Part shown: positions 7,974-16,573 of the stretch, in pieces | Layout of the letters: each line of letters starts with the position of its first letter | How positions within the stretch are numbered: the first letter of the stretch is position 1 | NCBI GenBank assembly: GCA_013360495.1 | Contig: JABWBM010000014.1 | Coordinates: 1-33,001 of the forward strand | From: Planctomycetaceae bacterium | GTDB lineage: Bacteria; Planctomycetota; UBA8742; UBA2392; JABWBM01 | Reading direction: 5' to 3' | DNA length: 33,001 bases | Program-made: the position numbers and the translations under genes | The notes under the pieces: generated by a model | What the model saw: the letters and a program-made list of their open reading frames with translations, nothing else | What the model was told of the DNA's origin: nothing | The model's database searches: none

Positions 7974-8465
7974 ATGGCACGATCCTTCCCCACCAAAAAC
8001 GACCTGCCCGCGAAAACTCGAAGCGCGATGACCGGCCTGCTCAACGACCTGTTGGCCTCCGCCATTGATCTGCGCTTACAGACCAAACAGGCTCACTGGA
8101 ACGTCAAGGGGCCGAATTTCATCGCACTCCACCAGCTTTTCGACACGGTCTACACGAACACCGGCCTGTGGATGGATGACATGGCCGAACGCGCTGTCCA
8201 GCTTGGCGGCGTCGCCGACGGCACGCTCGCAGGCGTACGCCAACGTACAAAACTCAAAGCCTATGGCCTCAACACCGTCAGTGGCGATCAACATGTCGCA
8301 GCCATCGCGTCAGCCCTCTCGACCTTCGGCAAGATGGCGCGCGAGGCGATCGACGCCGCGACGAAGGCCAATGACGCCGACACCGCCGATTTGTTCACCG
8401 GGATTTCGCGCGGCGTGGACAAGGACCTCTGGATGGTCGAGGCCCACCTGCACGCCAAACGCTAA
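7974..8465 (+). CDS. dps: Dps-family DNA-protecting ferritin
   Basis: A 163-residue Dps protein, which forms dodecamers that oxidise and store iron using peroxide. All inter-subunit ferroxidase residues are present with exact family spacing: His41, His53, Asp57, Asp68 and Glu72 (equivalent to E. coli 51, 63, 67, 78 and 82). Key motifs are HWNVKGPNF and MAERAVQLGG. The N-terminal tail is short and carries a few Lys/Arg residues. GGAG lies 6 nt upstream of the ATG. It sits unusually between gcvH and gcvPA, with a long hairpin before it and only 9 nt after it. Confidence 0.95.
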   Translation: MARSFPTKNDLPAKTRSAMTGLLNDLLASAIDLRLQTKQAHWNVKGPNFIALHQLFDTVYTNTGLWMDDMAERAVQLGGVADGTLAGVRQRTKLKAYGLNTVSGDQHVAAIASALSTFGKMAREAIDAATKANDADTADLFTGISRGVDKDLWMVEAHLHAKR

Positions 8466-8474
8466 GGATGACCT

Positions 8475-9833
8475 ATGCCCTACGTTCAGAACACCGAAGA
8501 AGATGTCCAGCAGATGCTCGCCGCCATTGGCGTCAAGAGCATCGATGATCTGTTCGCGCCGATTCCCGCGGAATTACGATTCAAAGGCGAGATGAAGAAC
8601 ATCGCGCCCGCCAAGAGCGAGGCCGACGTGATCCGCGACCTGCAAAATCTCGCCCGCAAGAACCGCGATACGTCAAGCTTTGCCTCCTTCCTCGGCGGCG
8701 GCATCGAGCGGCACTTCATTCCCCACGTCGTCGACCACATCTCCCTCGACGGCAACTTCATCACCGCCTACACGCCCTATCAGCCCGAAGTGAGTCAGGG
8801 AACGCTGACCTCCATCTTCCAGTTCCAGACCATGGTGTCATCGCTCACAGGATTTCCGATTTCCAACGCCTCGCTCTACGACGGTGCCACAGCCGTAGCC
8901 GAAGCGGTCATGCTCTCGCTGCACTCTTCACAGAAGAAGCATAAGAAAGAAAACCGGCGCAAAGTCGTCACGCCTGTGAACCTGCACCCCGAGTACCGCG
9001 CGACGTTGAACACCTACGCCCATGCCTCCGGCCTCGTCGACGTCGTTGAGGTTGGTTACGACAAGAACACTGGGCTAATCGACCGCGCTGCGTTCAACAA
9101 GGCAATCGATGGCGGCGGCGTGCTGTGTGCATTGCTCCCCTACCCGTCCTTCTTTGGCACAGTCGAAGATCTGCGCCCGCTGGTGGAAAAGGTTCACGCC
9201 GCGGATGCTGTTGCCGTCGCCGTGGCGAATCCGATCGCGTTGAGTCTCCTCGCCACGCCGGGCGAGATGGGCTGCGACGTGGCCGTTGGCGAAGGGCAAC
9301 CCTTGGGCTGCTATCAGGCTCTCGGTGGTCCGGCCTTCGGCTTCTTCTCGTGCAAGGAAGATTTCATCCGCCACATGCCGGGGCGCATCGTATCCCAGAC
9401 CGTGGACATCGAGGGCAAGCGCGCGTTTTGCCTCGCGCTCAAAACCCGCGAGCAGGACATCCGCCGCGAGAAAGCGACATCGAACATCTGCACGAATCAG
9501 GCTCTCATGGCGCTGCGCGCCGTCATCTACCTCGCCGCTTGGGGCAAGCGCGGCTTCGTCGAGCTTGGCGAGCAGGTCGCCAGCAACGCGCGCTACGCCG
9601 CTCAGGCCTTGGAAAAGGCGGGTGCCAAGCGCCGCTTCGCCTCAGCGCCTTTCTTCAATGAATTCGTCGTCGAAGGCCCCGCCGATCTCGAAGCCCGCGG
9701 CCGTAAGGCAGGGATATTGCCGGGCATCAACCTCAGCCGCTTCCATAGCGACATGAAAAACTGCTACCTGATCTCCGTCAGCGAGCTGAACACCAAGGAC
9801 GAAATCGACCGTCTCGCCGCGCTGTTTCGGTAA
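8475..9833 (+). CDS. gcvPA: Glycine dehydrogenase (decarboxylating) subunit 1
   Basis: A 452-residue N-terminal-type P-protein subunit. In two-subunit P proteins this half supports the PLP-bearing subunit GcvPB, together decarboxylating glycine and loading H protein. Recognisable parts are SFLGGGIERHFIPHVVDH, the TPYQPEVSQGTLTSIFQFQT segment, SLYDGATAVAEA and LGCYQALGGPAFGFF. Length is usual. The catalytic PLP lysine belongs to GcvPB, and no gcvPB is present in this window, so the partner must be elsewhere. AAGGATGACC directly precedes the ATG. Confidence 0.96.
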   Translation: MPYVQNTEEDVQQMLAAIGVKSIDDLFAPIPAELRFKGEMKNIAPAKSEADVIRDLQNLARKNRDTSSFASFLGGGIERHFIPHVVDHISLDGNFITAYTPYQPEVSQGTLTSIFQFQTMVSSLTGFPISNASLYDGATAVAEAVMLSLHSSQKKHKKENRRKVVTPVNLHPEYRATLNTYAHASGLVDVVEVGYDKNTGLIDRAAFNKAIDGGGVLCALLPYPSFFGTVEDLRPLVEKVHAADAVAVAVANPIALSLLATPGEMGCDVAVGEGQPLGCYQALGGPAFGFFSCKEDFIRHMPGRIVSQTVDIEGKRAFCLALKTREQDIRREKATSNICTNQALMALRAVIYLAAWGKRGFVELGEQVASNARYAAQALEKAGAKRRFASAPFFNEFVVEGPADLEARGRKAGILPGINLSRFHSDMKNCYLISVSELNTKDEIDRLAALFR

Positions 9834-9875
9834 ATGGATGCGCTGCGTTGCTCTCCTACGAAGCCAACCGAGGGT

Positions 9876-9904
9876 GTAGCGCCCTGCGCGCACGCAGGGC
9901 GTCT
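9876..9904. repeat. GTAGCG-type palindrome
   Basis: GTAGCGCCCTGCGCGCACGC followed by AGGGCGTCTTG; the stem GCCCTGCG/CGCAGGGC is perfect. It lies 43 nt after gcvPA and may act as a hairpin at the 3' end. Confidence 0.65.
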
Positions 9905-9931
9905 TGTTCTTGATGGGTCATCCCCTCGGCT

Positions 9932-10123
9932 TTACCCTTCAACCTCATCAATAAAATAGTGCATCGGCAGGTCAAAGAACGCCGCGAACTTTGGAACGTG
10001 CGTGAGCGCGATGCGGCGCTTGCCCGCGAGAATGGCGCTGATAGTTTCCCCGGAGATGCCCGTCGCGCGCGCGAGATCAGCTGCTTGTGCCGAGTAGGCC
10101 GCGGAGCGGCCAAAGAGTATGGC
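9932..10123 (-). pseudogene. Remnant of a HigA-like XRE antitoxin
   Basis: A 64-codon minus-strand frame with no start codon, opened by a TGA at 10124-10126. Its last 50 residues read as an intact XRE helix-turn-helix: AADLARATGISGETISAILA then GKRRIALTHVPKFAAFFDLP and a MHYFIDEVEG ending. That pattern is typical of the C-terminal half of HigA/COG5499 antitoxins. The expected N-terminal half is not readable in any frame upstream, and no toxin gene is adjacent. I call it a decayed fragment left after loss of a toxin-antitoxin pair. The rest of the 9834-10238 gap holds only the palindrome at 9876. Confidence 0.6.
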
Positions 10124-10238
10124 TCACGCTCCCCGAAAATGACCAACACCCACCCATTAAGTGCTTTTCGATTTTCCGGCGCACCGCACAGCCATGTCAC
10201 TCCTCGTAACCCTCGGTGTTCAGCCCGAGCGCCTGGGC

Positions 10239-11048
10239 CTACATCTTCGTTACGCCCTCGAACACGGCCATGGCTTTGCCGCCGAGGATCACACGGTCGT
10301 TCTGCAAATTCACGCGCACCACGCCGCCGCGGGCCGACGCCTGATAGCCAATGAGCGACGTCTTGCCGAGCTTCGCGGCCCAATAGGGCGCCAAGCAGCA
10401 ATGGGCCGAGCCGGTGACGGGGTCCTCATTGACGCCCGCCTTGGGCGCAAAAAAGCGCGATACAAAATCGTAGGGCTTGTTTTTGGCGCGGGCGGTGACG
10501 ATCACGCCGCGGCAATCAACGTTCGCGAGCTTCGCGAAATCCGGCGAAAGCGTGCGTACCTCATCTTCGCTCTCGAACTCAAGCAGGAAATCCATACGGT
10601 TCTTCTTGCGGCCTGCCTGACGCGCCGATGGGCCGAACATCGCCTGCCAATCAATGCTCTGTGGCGCTTCGATGGGCGCTTCGCTCGGGAAGTCGAGGTT
10701 GATCCATTCACCATCGGGCGTGGCAAGGAGCGGACCGCTCTTCGACATGAAGCGGATGGTCTTTTTCGGCGCTGCGCCACTGCTCCAGAGGGCATAGGCG
10801 CTGGCCAGCGTTGCGTGGCCGCACAGATCCACTTCGACCTTGGGCGTGAACCAGCGCAGGTCATAGCCCGCGCCTTGCTTCACGACAAATACCGTCTCGG
10901 ACAGGTTCATCTCGGACGCGAAGGCCTGCATCCACTTCTCTTCGCGTTCACGCTCAAGCAGGCACACAGCGGCCGGATTGCCGGTGAACGCCTGACTAGC
11001 GGCATACACGTCGATGAACGCGTCGACTTGGAACACAGGGATCGCCAT
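10239..11048 (-). CDS. PhzF-family isomerase (YddE-like)
   Basis: A 269-residue diaminopimelate-epimerase-fold protein. Family features are QAFTGNPAAVCLL (19-31), NLSETVF with the catalytic-type Glu51, DLCGHATLASAYALW in the middle, and the late DPVTGSAHCCLAPYWA. PhzF itself isomerises a phenazine precursor, but most bacterial relatives, including this class, have unknown substrates. There are no phenazine genes nearby. It is transcribed alone on the minus strand, divergent from the B12-binding gene. Confidence 0.9.
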   Translation of the reverse strand: MAIPVFQVDAFIDVYAASQAFTGNPAAVCLLEREREEKWMQAFASEMNLSETVFVVKQGAGYDLRWFTPKVEVDLCGHATLASAYALWSSGAAPKKTIRFMSKSGPLLATPDGEWINLDFPSEAPIEAPQSIDWQAMFGPSARQAGRKKNRMDFLLEFESEDEVRTLSPDFAKLANVDCRGVIVTARAKNKPYDFVSRFFAPKAGVNEDPVTGSAHCCLAPYWAAKLGKTSLIGYQASARGGVVRVNLQNDRVILGGKAMAVFEGVTKM

Positions 11049-11141
11049 GGCCGCTAAAGTACCATCGTCACCGGCTCGAGACGACGGTTCGCTGTCCTTT
11101 CCCGTGGTGTTGCGCGCCTCGCCGTGCTAAATATCCCGTTC

Positions 11142-11549
11142 ATGGAGCGTCCGATCCGAATCCTGATCGCCAAGGCTGGTCTCGACGGCCATGACCGCGG
11201 CGCCAAAGTCGTCGCCGCGAGCCTGCGTGACGCCGGGTTCGAGGTGATTTACACTGGCCTGCGCCAAACACCCGAAGCCGTGGTGCGCGCGGCCATTCAG
11301 GAGGACGTCGACGCTATCGGGCTTTCGATCCTCTCGGGTGCGCACATGACGCTCTTCCCGAAGATTCAACAGTTGCTCAAAGACGAGGGCGCCGAGCGCA
11401 TCCTACTCTTTGGCGGCGGCGTGATTCCCGCAGCCGACGCAACAGCGCTTGAGAAGCAGGGCATCGGCCGCATCTTCCCGCCGGGAACAGACACCAACGA
11501 TATTGTGACGTATTTACGTGAGGAAGTTTCTCAACGACGAAAGACCTAA
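11142..11549 (+). CDS. Small B12-binding subunit of methylmalonyl-CoA mutase type
   Basis: A 135-residue stand-alone cobalamin-binding domain. The signature DGHDRG (Asp15-x-His17-x-x-Gly20) supplies the histidine that replaces dimethylbenzimidazole on cobalt. It is followed by the usual [11 protein letters not shown] and FGGGVIP loops. In two-gene mutases this partner joins a large subunit that isomerises methylmalonyl-CoA or a related acyl-CoA. No large subunit is in the window. The ATG at 11142 matches the family start [11 protein letters not shown]; an in-frame GTG at 11124 is less likely. It is followed after 6 nt by the carbamoyltransferase gene. Confidence 0.9.
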   Translation: MERPIRILIAKAGLDGHDRGAKVVAASLRDAGFEVIYTGLRQTPEAVVRAAIQEDVDAIGLSILSGAHMTLFPKIQQLLKDEGAERILLFGGGVIPAADATALEKQGIGRIFPPGTDTNDIVTYLREEVSQRRKT

Positions 11550-11555
11550 GACACC

Positions 11556-12587
11556 ATGGCAAGCAATCTTCCAGCTTCTCTTAAAGGTAGAGACTTTATT
11601 CACTTGTCCGATCTGAATCGCGAAGAACTCAACGCCATTCTGAAACTTGCTACGGAAATGAAGCAGGAACAGAAGCAATTCCGCGTCGACGGCAAGACGC
11701 TGATCATGCTCTTCTTCAACTATTCCCTACGCACGCGCACCAGCTTCGAAACCGGCGCGCGTCAGCTCGGCATCAACGCCGTCACCATCAACGCCATGGC
11801 CGAGGGTTGGGACCTCGAATGGCGCGAGGGCACGGTGATGGATGGCAAGCCCATCGAACACGCCAAGGACGCCGCGCGCACGCTCTCGCGCTATGCCGAC
11901 GCTATCGGCGTGCGCTCCTACCCGCCGATGGTGAGCATCGAGGAGGACCGCCGCGACGAACTGGTCAACACCTTCCGTTCGTGCTCGAACATTCCGGTGA
12001 TCAACCTCGAATCGGCCGTCTCCCACCCCTGTCAAGGCCTCGCCGATATCATGACGTTGCGCGAACTATTCCCTAGCGGCATGAAGGGCAAGAAGGTCGT
12101 GCTCTCCTGGGTTCCGAACCCGAAACCCGTCACCCACTCCGTCGCCAACAGTTTCCTCTACGCCGCGAGTTTGGAGGGCGCGAACGTCGTGCTCGCCCAC
12201 CCTGAGGGCTTCGAGCTTGACCCGGCCATTGTGGACGCCGCGAAGAAGACCGCGCAAGCGAGCGGAGGCTCGCTGAACGTCAGCACCGACCGCAAAGCCG
12301 CGTTCGAGGGCACCGCCGTGATCTACGCCAAGTCATGGGCCTCGACGAAATTCTACGGCAAGTGGGACAAGGACGCCGAACTGCGCGCCCAATTCGTCGA
12401 GAGCTGGCGCGTCCGGCCCGACGACCTGCGCCACACCCACCGCGCCAAGTTCATGCACCCGCTGCCCTTGCGGCGCAACTACGTCGCCGACGACGCGGTG
12501 ATCGACGGCCCCGACTGCGTGGTGTACCAACAGGCCGAAAACCGCCTGCACGCGCAGAAAGCGCTGCTGGTCGGGCTGCTGGGGTAG
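11556..12587 (+). CDS. argF': N-acyl-ornithine carbamoyltransferase (AOTCase/SOTCase type)
   Basis: A 343-residue transcarbamylase. By remembered alignment it follows Xanthomonas N-acetylornithine carbamoyltransferase more than ordinary OTCase: FFNYSLRTRTSFE (53-65) for carbamoyl phosphate, GWDLEWREGTVMDG with Trp85, HPCQGLADIM at 157-166, VIYAKSWASTKFYGKW, and the ending QAENRLHAQKALL. Such enzymes make N-acyl-citrulline in arginine synthesis. The residue aligning with Glu92 of the Xanthomonas enzyme, known to set acetyl against succinyl preference, is Ile100. The usual HCLP is HPLP (301-304). No other arginine genes are near. The substrate could be N-acetyl-, N-succinyl- or another acyl-ornithine. 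Confidence 0.85.
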   Translation: MASNLPASLKGRDFIHLSDLNREELNAILKLATEMKQEQKQFRVDGKTLIMLFFNYSLRTRTSFETGARQLGINAVTINAMAEGWDLEWREGTVMDGKPIEHAKDAARTLSRYADAIGVRSYPPMVSIEEDRRDELVNTFRSCSNIPVINLESAVSHPCQGLADIMTLRELFPSGMKGKKVVLSWVPNPKPVTHSVANSFLYAASLEGANVVLAHPEGFELDPAIVDAAKKTAQASGGSLNVSTDRKAAFEGTAVIYAKSWASTKFYGKWDKDAELRAQFVESWRVRPDDLRHTHRAKFMHPLPLRRNYVADDAVIDGPDCVVYQQAENRLHAQKALLVGLLG

Positions 12588-12601
12588 GGATCCCGCATGG
12601 C

Positions 12602-12669
12602 GTCATTCCCGCGAAGGCGGGAATCCAGCGCCAAAGAAAAGACTGGATGCCCGCCTGCGCGGGCATGAC
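12602..12669. repeat. Pair of GGATNCCC-type palindromes, opposed
   Basis: GTCATTCCCGCGAAGGCGGG (12602 onwards, ending AATCCAG at 12628) and CTGGATGCCCGCCTGCGCGG (12643 onwards, ending GCATGAC at 12669) are inverted copies. They fill the gap between the convergent argF' and hemL genes and could work as a two-way transcription stop, though no U-run follows. Confidence 0.75.
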
Positions 12670-12700
12670 GATCGGAAATCGTCTCATCAACAGCGTGACG

Positions 12701-13987
12701 CTACAAAACCTTGAGCGCGTCCCTCGCGGCGCTGCCCGCTGCATCAATCTGGTCGAAGGTATGCGCCGTCGATACGAACCACGCTTCGAATTGGCTCGCG
12801 GGCAGATAGACGCCACGCTTCAACATTTCGCCATGGAAACGCGCGAACATCTCCGTGTCGCTCTTCATGGCGTCGTCGAGGTTGTGCACCGGGCCGCTGG
12901 TGCCGAAGAAGACGGTCATCATACTGCCGAAGCGTGCGACGTAGGCTTTCACGCCCGTCTCGTTGATGGCCTCTTGCAGGACGAAAGCGAGGCGCGCGCT
13001 GATGATCTCAAGACGCCTGTAGAGGTTTGGATCGCTCTTGATCGATCTCAGCGCCGCCAAGCCCGCTGCCACCGCCACGGGGTTACCGCTCAGCGTGCCC
13101 GCTTGATAGACGGGGCCCAGTGGTGCGAGCTTGTCCATGATCTCCGCGCGCGCGCCGATGGCGGCAAGCGGCATCCCGCCCCCCACCACTTTGCCGAGCA
13201 CGGTAATGTCGGGTTTGATTTCGAACAAGGTCTGCGCCCCGCCCCATGCGAGGCGGAAACCCGTCATCACCTCGTCGAAGATCAGCAGACTGCCGTGGTG
13301 CTCTGTGATCGAACGCAACGCTTCGAGGAACCCGCGCTGCGGGATGACACAGCCCATGTTCCCCACCACCGGCTCGACGATGATGGCGGCGATCTTGCGC
13401 CCGTGCTTCTTGAAGCATGCATCGAGGGCGTCGAAGTCGTTGTAGGGAAGCACCAGTGTAAGCTTCGCGATGTCCTCCGGCACGCCGGCGCTGCTTGGCG
13501 AACCGAAAGTGAGCGCGCCCGAACCCGCCGAGACGAGCAGACTATCCGCGTGGCCGTGGTAGCAGCCCGCGAACTTGACGATCAGGTCGCGGCCCGTGAA
13601 CCCGCGCGCAAGACGAATGGCCGCCATGGCTGCTTCGGTGCCGGAACTGAGCAGGCGCACCTTGTCCACGCTCGAGAACGCCGACGCGATCAATGAGCAC
13701 AGTTCTGTTTCAGCCGTCGTCGGCGCGCCGAAGCTGGTGGAGCCGGATGCGGCTTTCTGCACAGCTTCGACGATCAGCGGGTGCGCGTGGCCAAGCAAGT
13801 GCGGCCCCCAGCTCCCGACAAAATCGAGGTATTCGTTGCCATCAACATCAGTAATAATGGCGCCCTCACCCTTGGCAATGAAGAGCGGATTGCCACCCAC
13901 CGCGCGGAACGCCCGCACCGGCGAATTGACGCCGCCCGGGATCACCTTGGTCGCTGCTTTGAATGCTGCCGTGCTCGCCTTGCCCAT
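12701..13987 (-). CDS. hemL: Glutamate-1-semialdehyde 2,1-aminomutase
   Basis: A 428-residue class III PLP aminotransferase converting glutamate-1-semialdehyde to 5-aminolevulinate in C5-pathway tetrapyrrole synthesis. It has IPGGVNSPVRAFRAVGG, FVGSWGPHLLGHAHP, SSGTEAAMAAIRLARGFTGR, FAGCYHGHADSLLV and LIFDEVMTGFR. The PLP lysine is Lys266 in LGKVVGGGMP. Length is standard. The ATG at 13985-13987 is used because AGGAAG lies just upstream; the frame extends nine codons further without a ribosome site. A cobalamin-dependent protein lies nearby, but no other heme gene does. Confidence 0.97.
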   Translation of the reverse strand: MGKASTAAFKAATKVIPGGVNSPVRAFRAVGGNPLFIAKGEGAIITDVDGNEYLDFVGSWGPHLLGHAHPLIVEAVQKAASGSTSFGAPTTAETELCSLIASAFSSVDKVRLLSSGTEAAMAAIRLARGFTGRDLIVKFAGCYHGHADSLLVSAGSGALTFGSPSSAGVPEDIAKLTLVLPYNDFDALDACFKKHGRKIAAIIVEPVVGNMGCVIPQRGFLEALRSITEHHGSLLIFDEVMTGFRLAWGGAQTLFEIKPDITVLGKVVGGGMPLAAIGARAEIMDKLAPLGPVYQAGTLSGNPVAVAAGLAALRSIKSDPNLYRRLEIISARLAFVLQEAINETGVKAYVARFGSMMTVFFGTSGPVHNLDDAMKSDTEMFARFHGEMLKRGVYLPASQFEAWFVSTAHTFDQIDAAGSAARDALKVL

Positions 13988-14030
13988 GGTTACTTCCTGC
14001 TCTGCCCCGCTCAAACACCAAAAAGGTAAG

Positions 14031-14303
14031 AGTTTTTACCACGGGGGACACGGGGAATCACGGGGATAAGAAGCAAAAGAGATTTACCGCAAAGACGCAG
14101 AGAGCGCGAAGAAAGAGAGTAGAAAACGAAGAAAAGAAATTTATCCACAGATGTCGCAGATGTTCGCAGATAAGAAAGAAAGTGGTCATTCTTCCATCTG
14201 CGTCAATCTGCGTTCATCTGTGGATAAAAATTCTTCTCTTTCCTTTATGCGGCGAAAATTCTTTCCTTCCCCGTGCCTCCCCGTGTTCCCCGTGGTAAAA
14301 CTC
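14031..14303. repeat. Composite nested inverted repeat CR1 (three shells)
   Basis: This fills most of the 339-nt gap between divergent hemL and hutH. Outer arms of the CGGGG type lie at 14031-14070 and about 14265-14303 (left core CCACGGGGGACACGGGG). Middle arms of the CAAAG type are at 14081-14111 with a decayed partner near 14238-14260. Inner arms of the CAGAT type are at 14141-14171 and 14195-14228 (left core TCCACAGATGTCGCAGATG). Each arm is about three 9-10-nt units. Confidence 0.85.
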
Positions 14304-14326
14304 TTTAAGTTTGCCAAGGGTACATC

Positions 14327-15859
14327 ATGAAACAACGCACCGCGCTCTCTCTCGACGGTTTCTCGCTCAGCTTCGAAGCCGTGGCGTACTTCCTCGCGGG
14401 CCACTACCGCGACGTGAAGCTCGCGCCCAAGGCCGTTAAAGCTGTCAGGAAGGGTCGCGCATTCGTTGAAAAGCTGCTCGCGCGGGGCGAACCCATCTAC
14501 GGTGTCAATACCGGCTTCGGCAAGCTTGCAGGCGTGCGCATCGCCGATGACAGGCTCGAAGAGCTTCAACTTAACCTCATCCGCTCGCACTCCTGTGGCG
14601 TCGGCGCCCCGCTCCCCGAATCCACCGTGCGCCTCGCCATGCTGCTGCGCGTCAACTCGCTCTGCCATGGCAATTCCGGCGTGCGCGTCGACGTGCTCGA
14701 GTCCCTGCTCGCCATGCTGCGCAAGGGTGTCACGCCCTGGGTTCCCGAAAAGGGCAGCGTCGGCGCGTCCGGCGACCTCGCTCCCCTGAGCCACATCATG
14801 CTCGTCCTGATCGGCGAGGGCAGAGCGTATTTCAAAAACAAACTCATGAACGGCCGCGCAGCCATGAAGGCCGCCGGCATCAAGCCCCTCACGCTTCGGG
14901 CCAAGGAGGGACTCGCGCTGATTAACGGCACGCAGATCATCCAGGCCATCGGACTCACCGCAATTATCGAGGCACGCACGCTGGTCAAGCTCGGCGACCT
15001 CACCGCAGCCATGAGCCTCGAAGCGCTGCGCGGCACCGACCGCGCTTTCGACGCAAGACTCGCCAAACTTCGTCCGCACCCCGGTCACGCGCTGGTGGCG
15101 GGGAACATGCGAAAGCTGATGCGCGGCTCCGAGATTCGCGAGTCGCATCGTTTTGGCGATGAGCGCGTGCAGGATGCCTACAGTCTGCGCTGCATCCCGC
15201 AGGTTCATGGCGCGGTGCGCGACGGCTTAGGCTGGGTGATCGAGGTGTTCCGCCGCGAGCTGAACGCCGTTACCGACAACCCGATCCTCTTCCCCGACGA
15301 CAACGACGTGGTCAGCGGCGGGAACTTCCACGGCCAGCCCCTCGCCATGGCGCTCGACTATCTCGCCATCGCGATTGCCGAACTCGGGGCGATGGCCGAG
15401 CGCCGCGTGGAGTCCATGGTCAACCCCGACCTCTCGAACCTTCCGCCCTTCCTCGTCAAGGAGTCCGGCCTCAACAGCGGTCTGATGATCGCTCAGGTGA
15501 CGGCGGCTGCGCTTGCCAGCGAAAACAAAGTGCTCTGTCACCCGGCAAGCGTCGACACCATCCCGACGAGCGCCAACAAGGAAGATCACGTCTCGATGGG
15601 GGTGACGGCGGCGCGCAAGGCCCTCGAAGTGATCGGCAACGTGCGAAAAATTATCGTGATCGAAATGTTATGCGCGCGCTGCGCCCTCGAATACCACCGG
15701 CCGCTCAAGACGGGGACACTGACCGAGAAAGCTGTGCGCCTGCTGATGCGCAACATCAAGCCGCTGACCCGCGACAGACGGATTTACGAAGACTTCGAGA
15801 CGATCGAAGCACTTCTGGACAAGGGCGCGTTTGACGATGTGCTGGCGAAGCTGGAATGA
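14327..15859 (+). CDS. hutH: Histidine ammonia-lyase
   Basis: A 510-residue aromatic amino acid lyase. The MIO cofactor forms from Ala147-Ser148-Gly149 in GSVGASGDLAPLSH. All active-site residues of Pseudomonas HutH align: Tyr58, His88, Asn199, Gln281, Tyr284, Arg287, Phe333 and Glu418. The Ser-His pair at 87-88 and Glu418 favour histidine over phenylalanine or tyrosine as substrate. The product would be urocanate plus ammonia. No hutU, hutI or hutG is nearby, so it is an orphan here. AAGGG precedes the ATG. The gene is bracketed by composite repeats CR1 and CR2. Confidence 0.93.
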   Translation: MKQRTALSLDGFSLSFEAVAYFLAGHYRDVKLAPKAVKAVRKGRAFVEKLLARGEPIYGVNTGFGKLAGVRIADDRLEELQLNLIRSHSCGVGAPLPESTVRLAMLLRVNSLCHGNSGVRVDVLESLLAMLRKGVTPWVPEKGSVGASGDLAPLSHIMLVLIGEGRAYFKNKLMNGRAAMKAAGIKPLTLRAKEGLALINGTQIIQAIGLTAIIEARTLVKLGDLTAAMSLEALRGTDRAFDARLAKLRPHPGHALVAGNMRKLMRGSEIRESHRFGDERVQDAYSLRCIPQVHGAVRDGLGWVIEVFRRELNAVTDNPILFPDDNDVVSGGNFHGQPLAMALDYLAIAIAELGAMAERRVESMVNPDLSNLPPFLVKESGLNSGLMIAQVTAAALASENKVLCHPASVDTIPTSANKEDHVSMGVTAARKALEVIGNVRKIIVIEMLCARCALEYHRPLKTGTLTEKAVRLLMRNIKPLTRDRRIYEDFETIEALLDKGAFDDVLAKLE

Positions 15860-15863
15860 ATAA

Positions 15864-16031
15864 GATTCACCATAGAGGCACAGAGTACACAGAGAGAAGA
15901 CAAAGACGTACTCACGCAAAGGCGCGAAGCCGCAAAGAATAAACATAAGAAGTATTTTTCAAATCTGTCATTCCTTTGCGTCTTGGCGGCTTTGCGTGAA
16001 AAACTCTTCCTCTGTGCCTCTGTGGTGAATC
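15864..16031. repeat. Composite nested inverted repeat CR2 (two shells)
   Basis: The outer CAGAG arms are 15864-15899 (core CCATAGAGGCACAGAG) and 16009-16031 (CTCTGTGCCTCTGTGGTG). The inner CAAAG arms are 15912-15937 (CACGCAAAGGCGCGAAG) and 15974-15999. It occupies the whole gap between the convergent hutH and pyrR stop codons. Confidence 0.88.
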
Positions 16032-16033
16032 TT

Positions 16034-16573
16034 TCATTTCTTTACGCGTTCGCGCGCAGGGGTGAGAATGACAGCGTCGCGGCCGGAGATCTCCTGCAGC
16101 TCCACGCGGATGTGGTCGCTCGGCTGTGTAGCGACGGTGAATCCCACATAGTCGGCCTGAATGGGAAGCTGGCGGTGGCCGCGGTCGATGAGCGCCGCAA
16201 GCTCGATTTTCGCGGGGCGGCCAAGATCCATCAATTGATCAATGGCGGCGCGCACGGTGCGCCCCGTGTAGAGCACGTCATCCACCAGCACGATGCGCAT
16301 GTCGGCGACGTCGAAGTTGATGTCGGTACCCATACTGCCCGGCCCGCGCAGGGGAAGCCCCGCATCATCGCGATAGAGCATCACGTCCACTTCGCCAAAG
16401 AACGCGTCAGGATGCGTCGCGCGCACACGCGCGAGCAAACGACGCGCCAGCGGAACACCGCCCGTGTGAATACCGACGATGGCGAGGGGAAGCGTTGTGT
16501 CCGAGCGGATGATGCCGTCTGCAAGCGCTTCGACCGCGCGCGAGATATCCTTGGCGCCGTAGAGTTCTTTCAT
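16034..16573 (-). CDS. pyrR: PyrR bifunctional regulator / uracil phosphoribosyltransferase
   Basis: A 179-residue type I phosphoribosyltransferase. The PRPP loop is VLVDDVLYTGRTVRAAID; the N terminus ELYGAKDISRAVEALADGI and the motifs IVGIHTGGVPLARRL and GEVDVMLYRDD are those of PyrR. PyrR binds pyr mRNA in the presence of UMP to promote termination and also shows uracil phosphoribosyltransferase activity. The ATG at 16571-16573 fits the family start; the frame extends upstream without support. No pyr biosynthesis gene or PyrR-binding leader is apparent in the window. The upstream gene, a histidine kinase, is on the same strand, with CR3 between. Confidence 0.93.
   Translation of the reverse strand: MKELYGAKDISRAVEALADGIIRSDTTLPLAIVGIHTGGVPLARRLLARVRATHPDAFFGEVDVMLYRDDAGLPLRGPGSMGTDINFDVADMRIVLVDDVLYTGRTVRAAIDQLMDLGRPAKIELAALIDRGHRQLPIQADYVGFTVATQPSDHIRVELQEISGRDAVILTPARERVKK

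Noticed and set aside
12335-13696. A long plus-strand ORF over argF' and hemL
   Set aside because: It is antisense to hemL, arginine- and histidine-rich, and has no family features; a shadow of high-GC coding sequence.
14186-15208. A minus-strand ORF across hutH
   Set aside because: It is antisense to a clear histidine ammonia-lyase gene, with shadow-frame composition.
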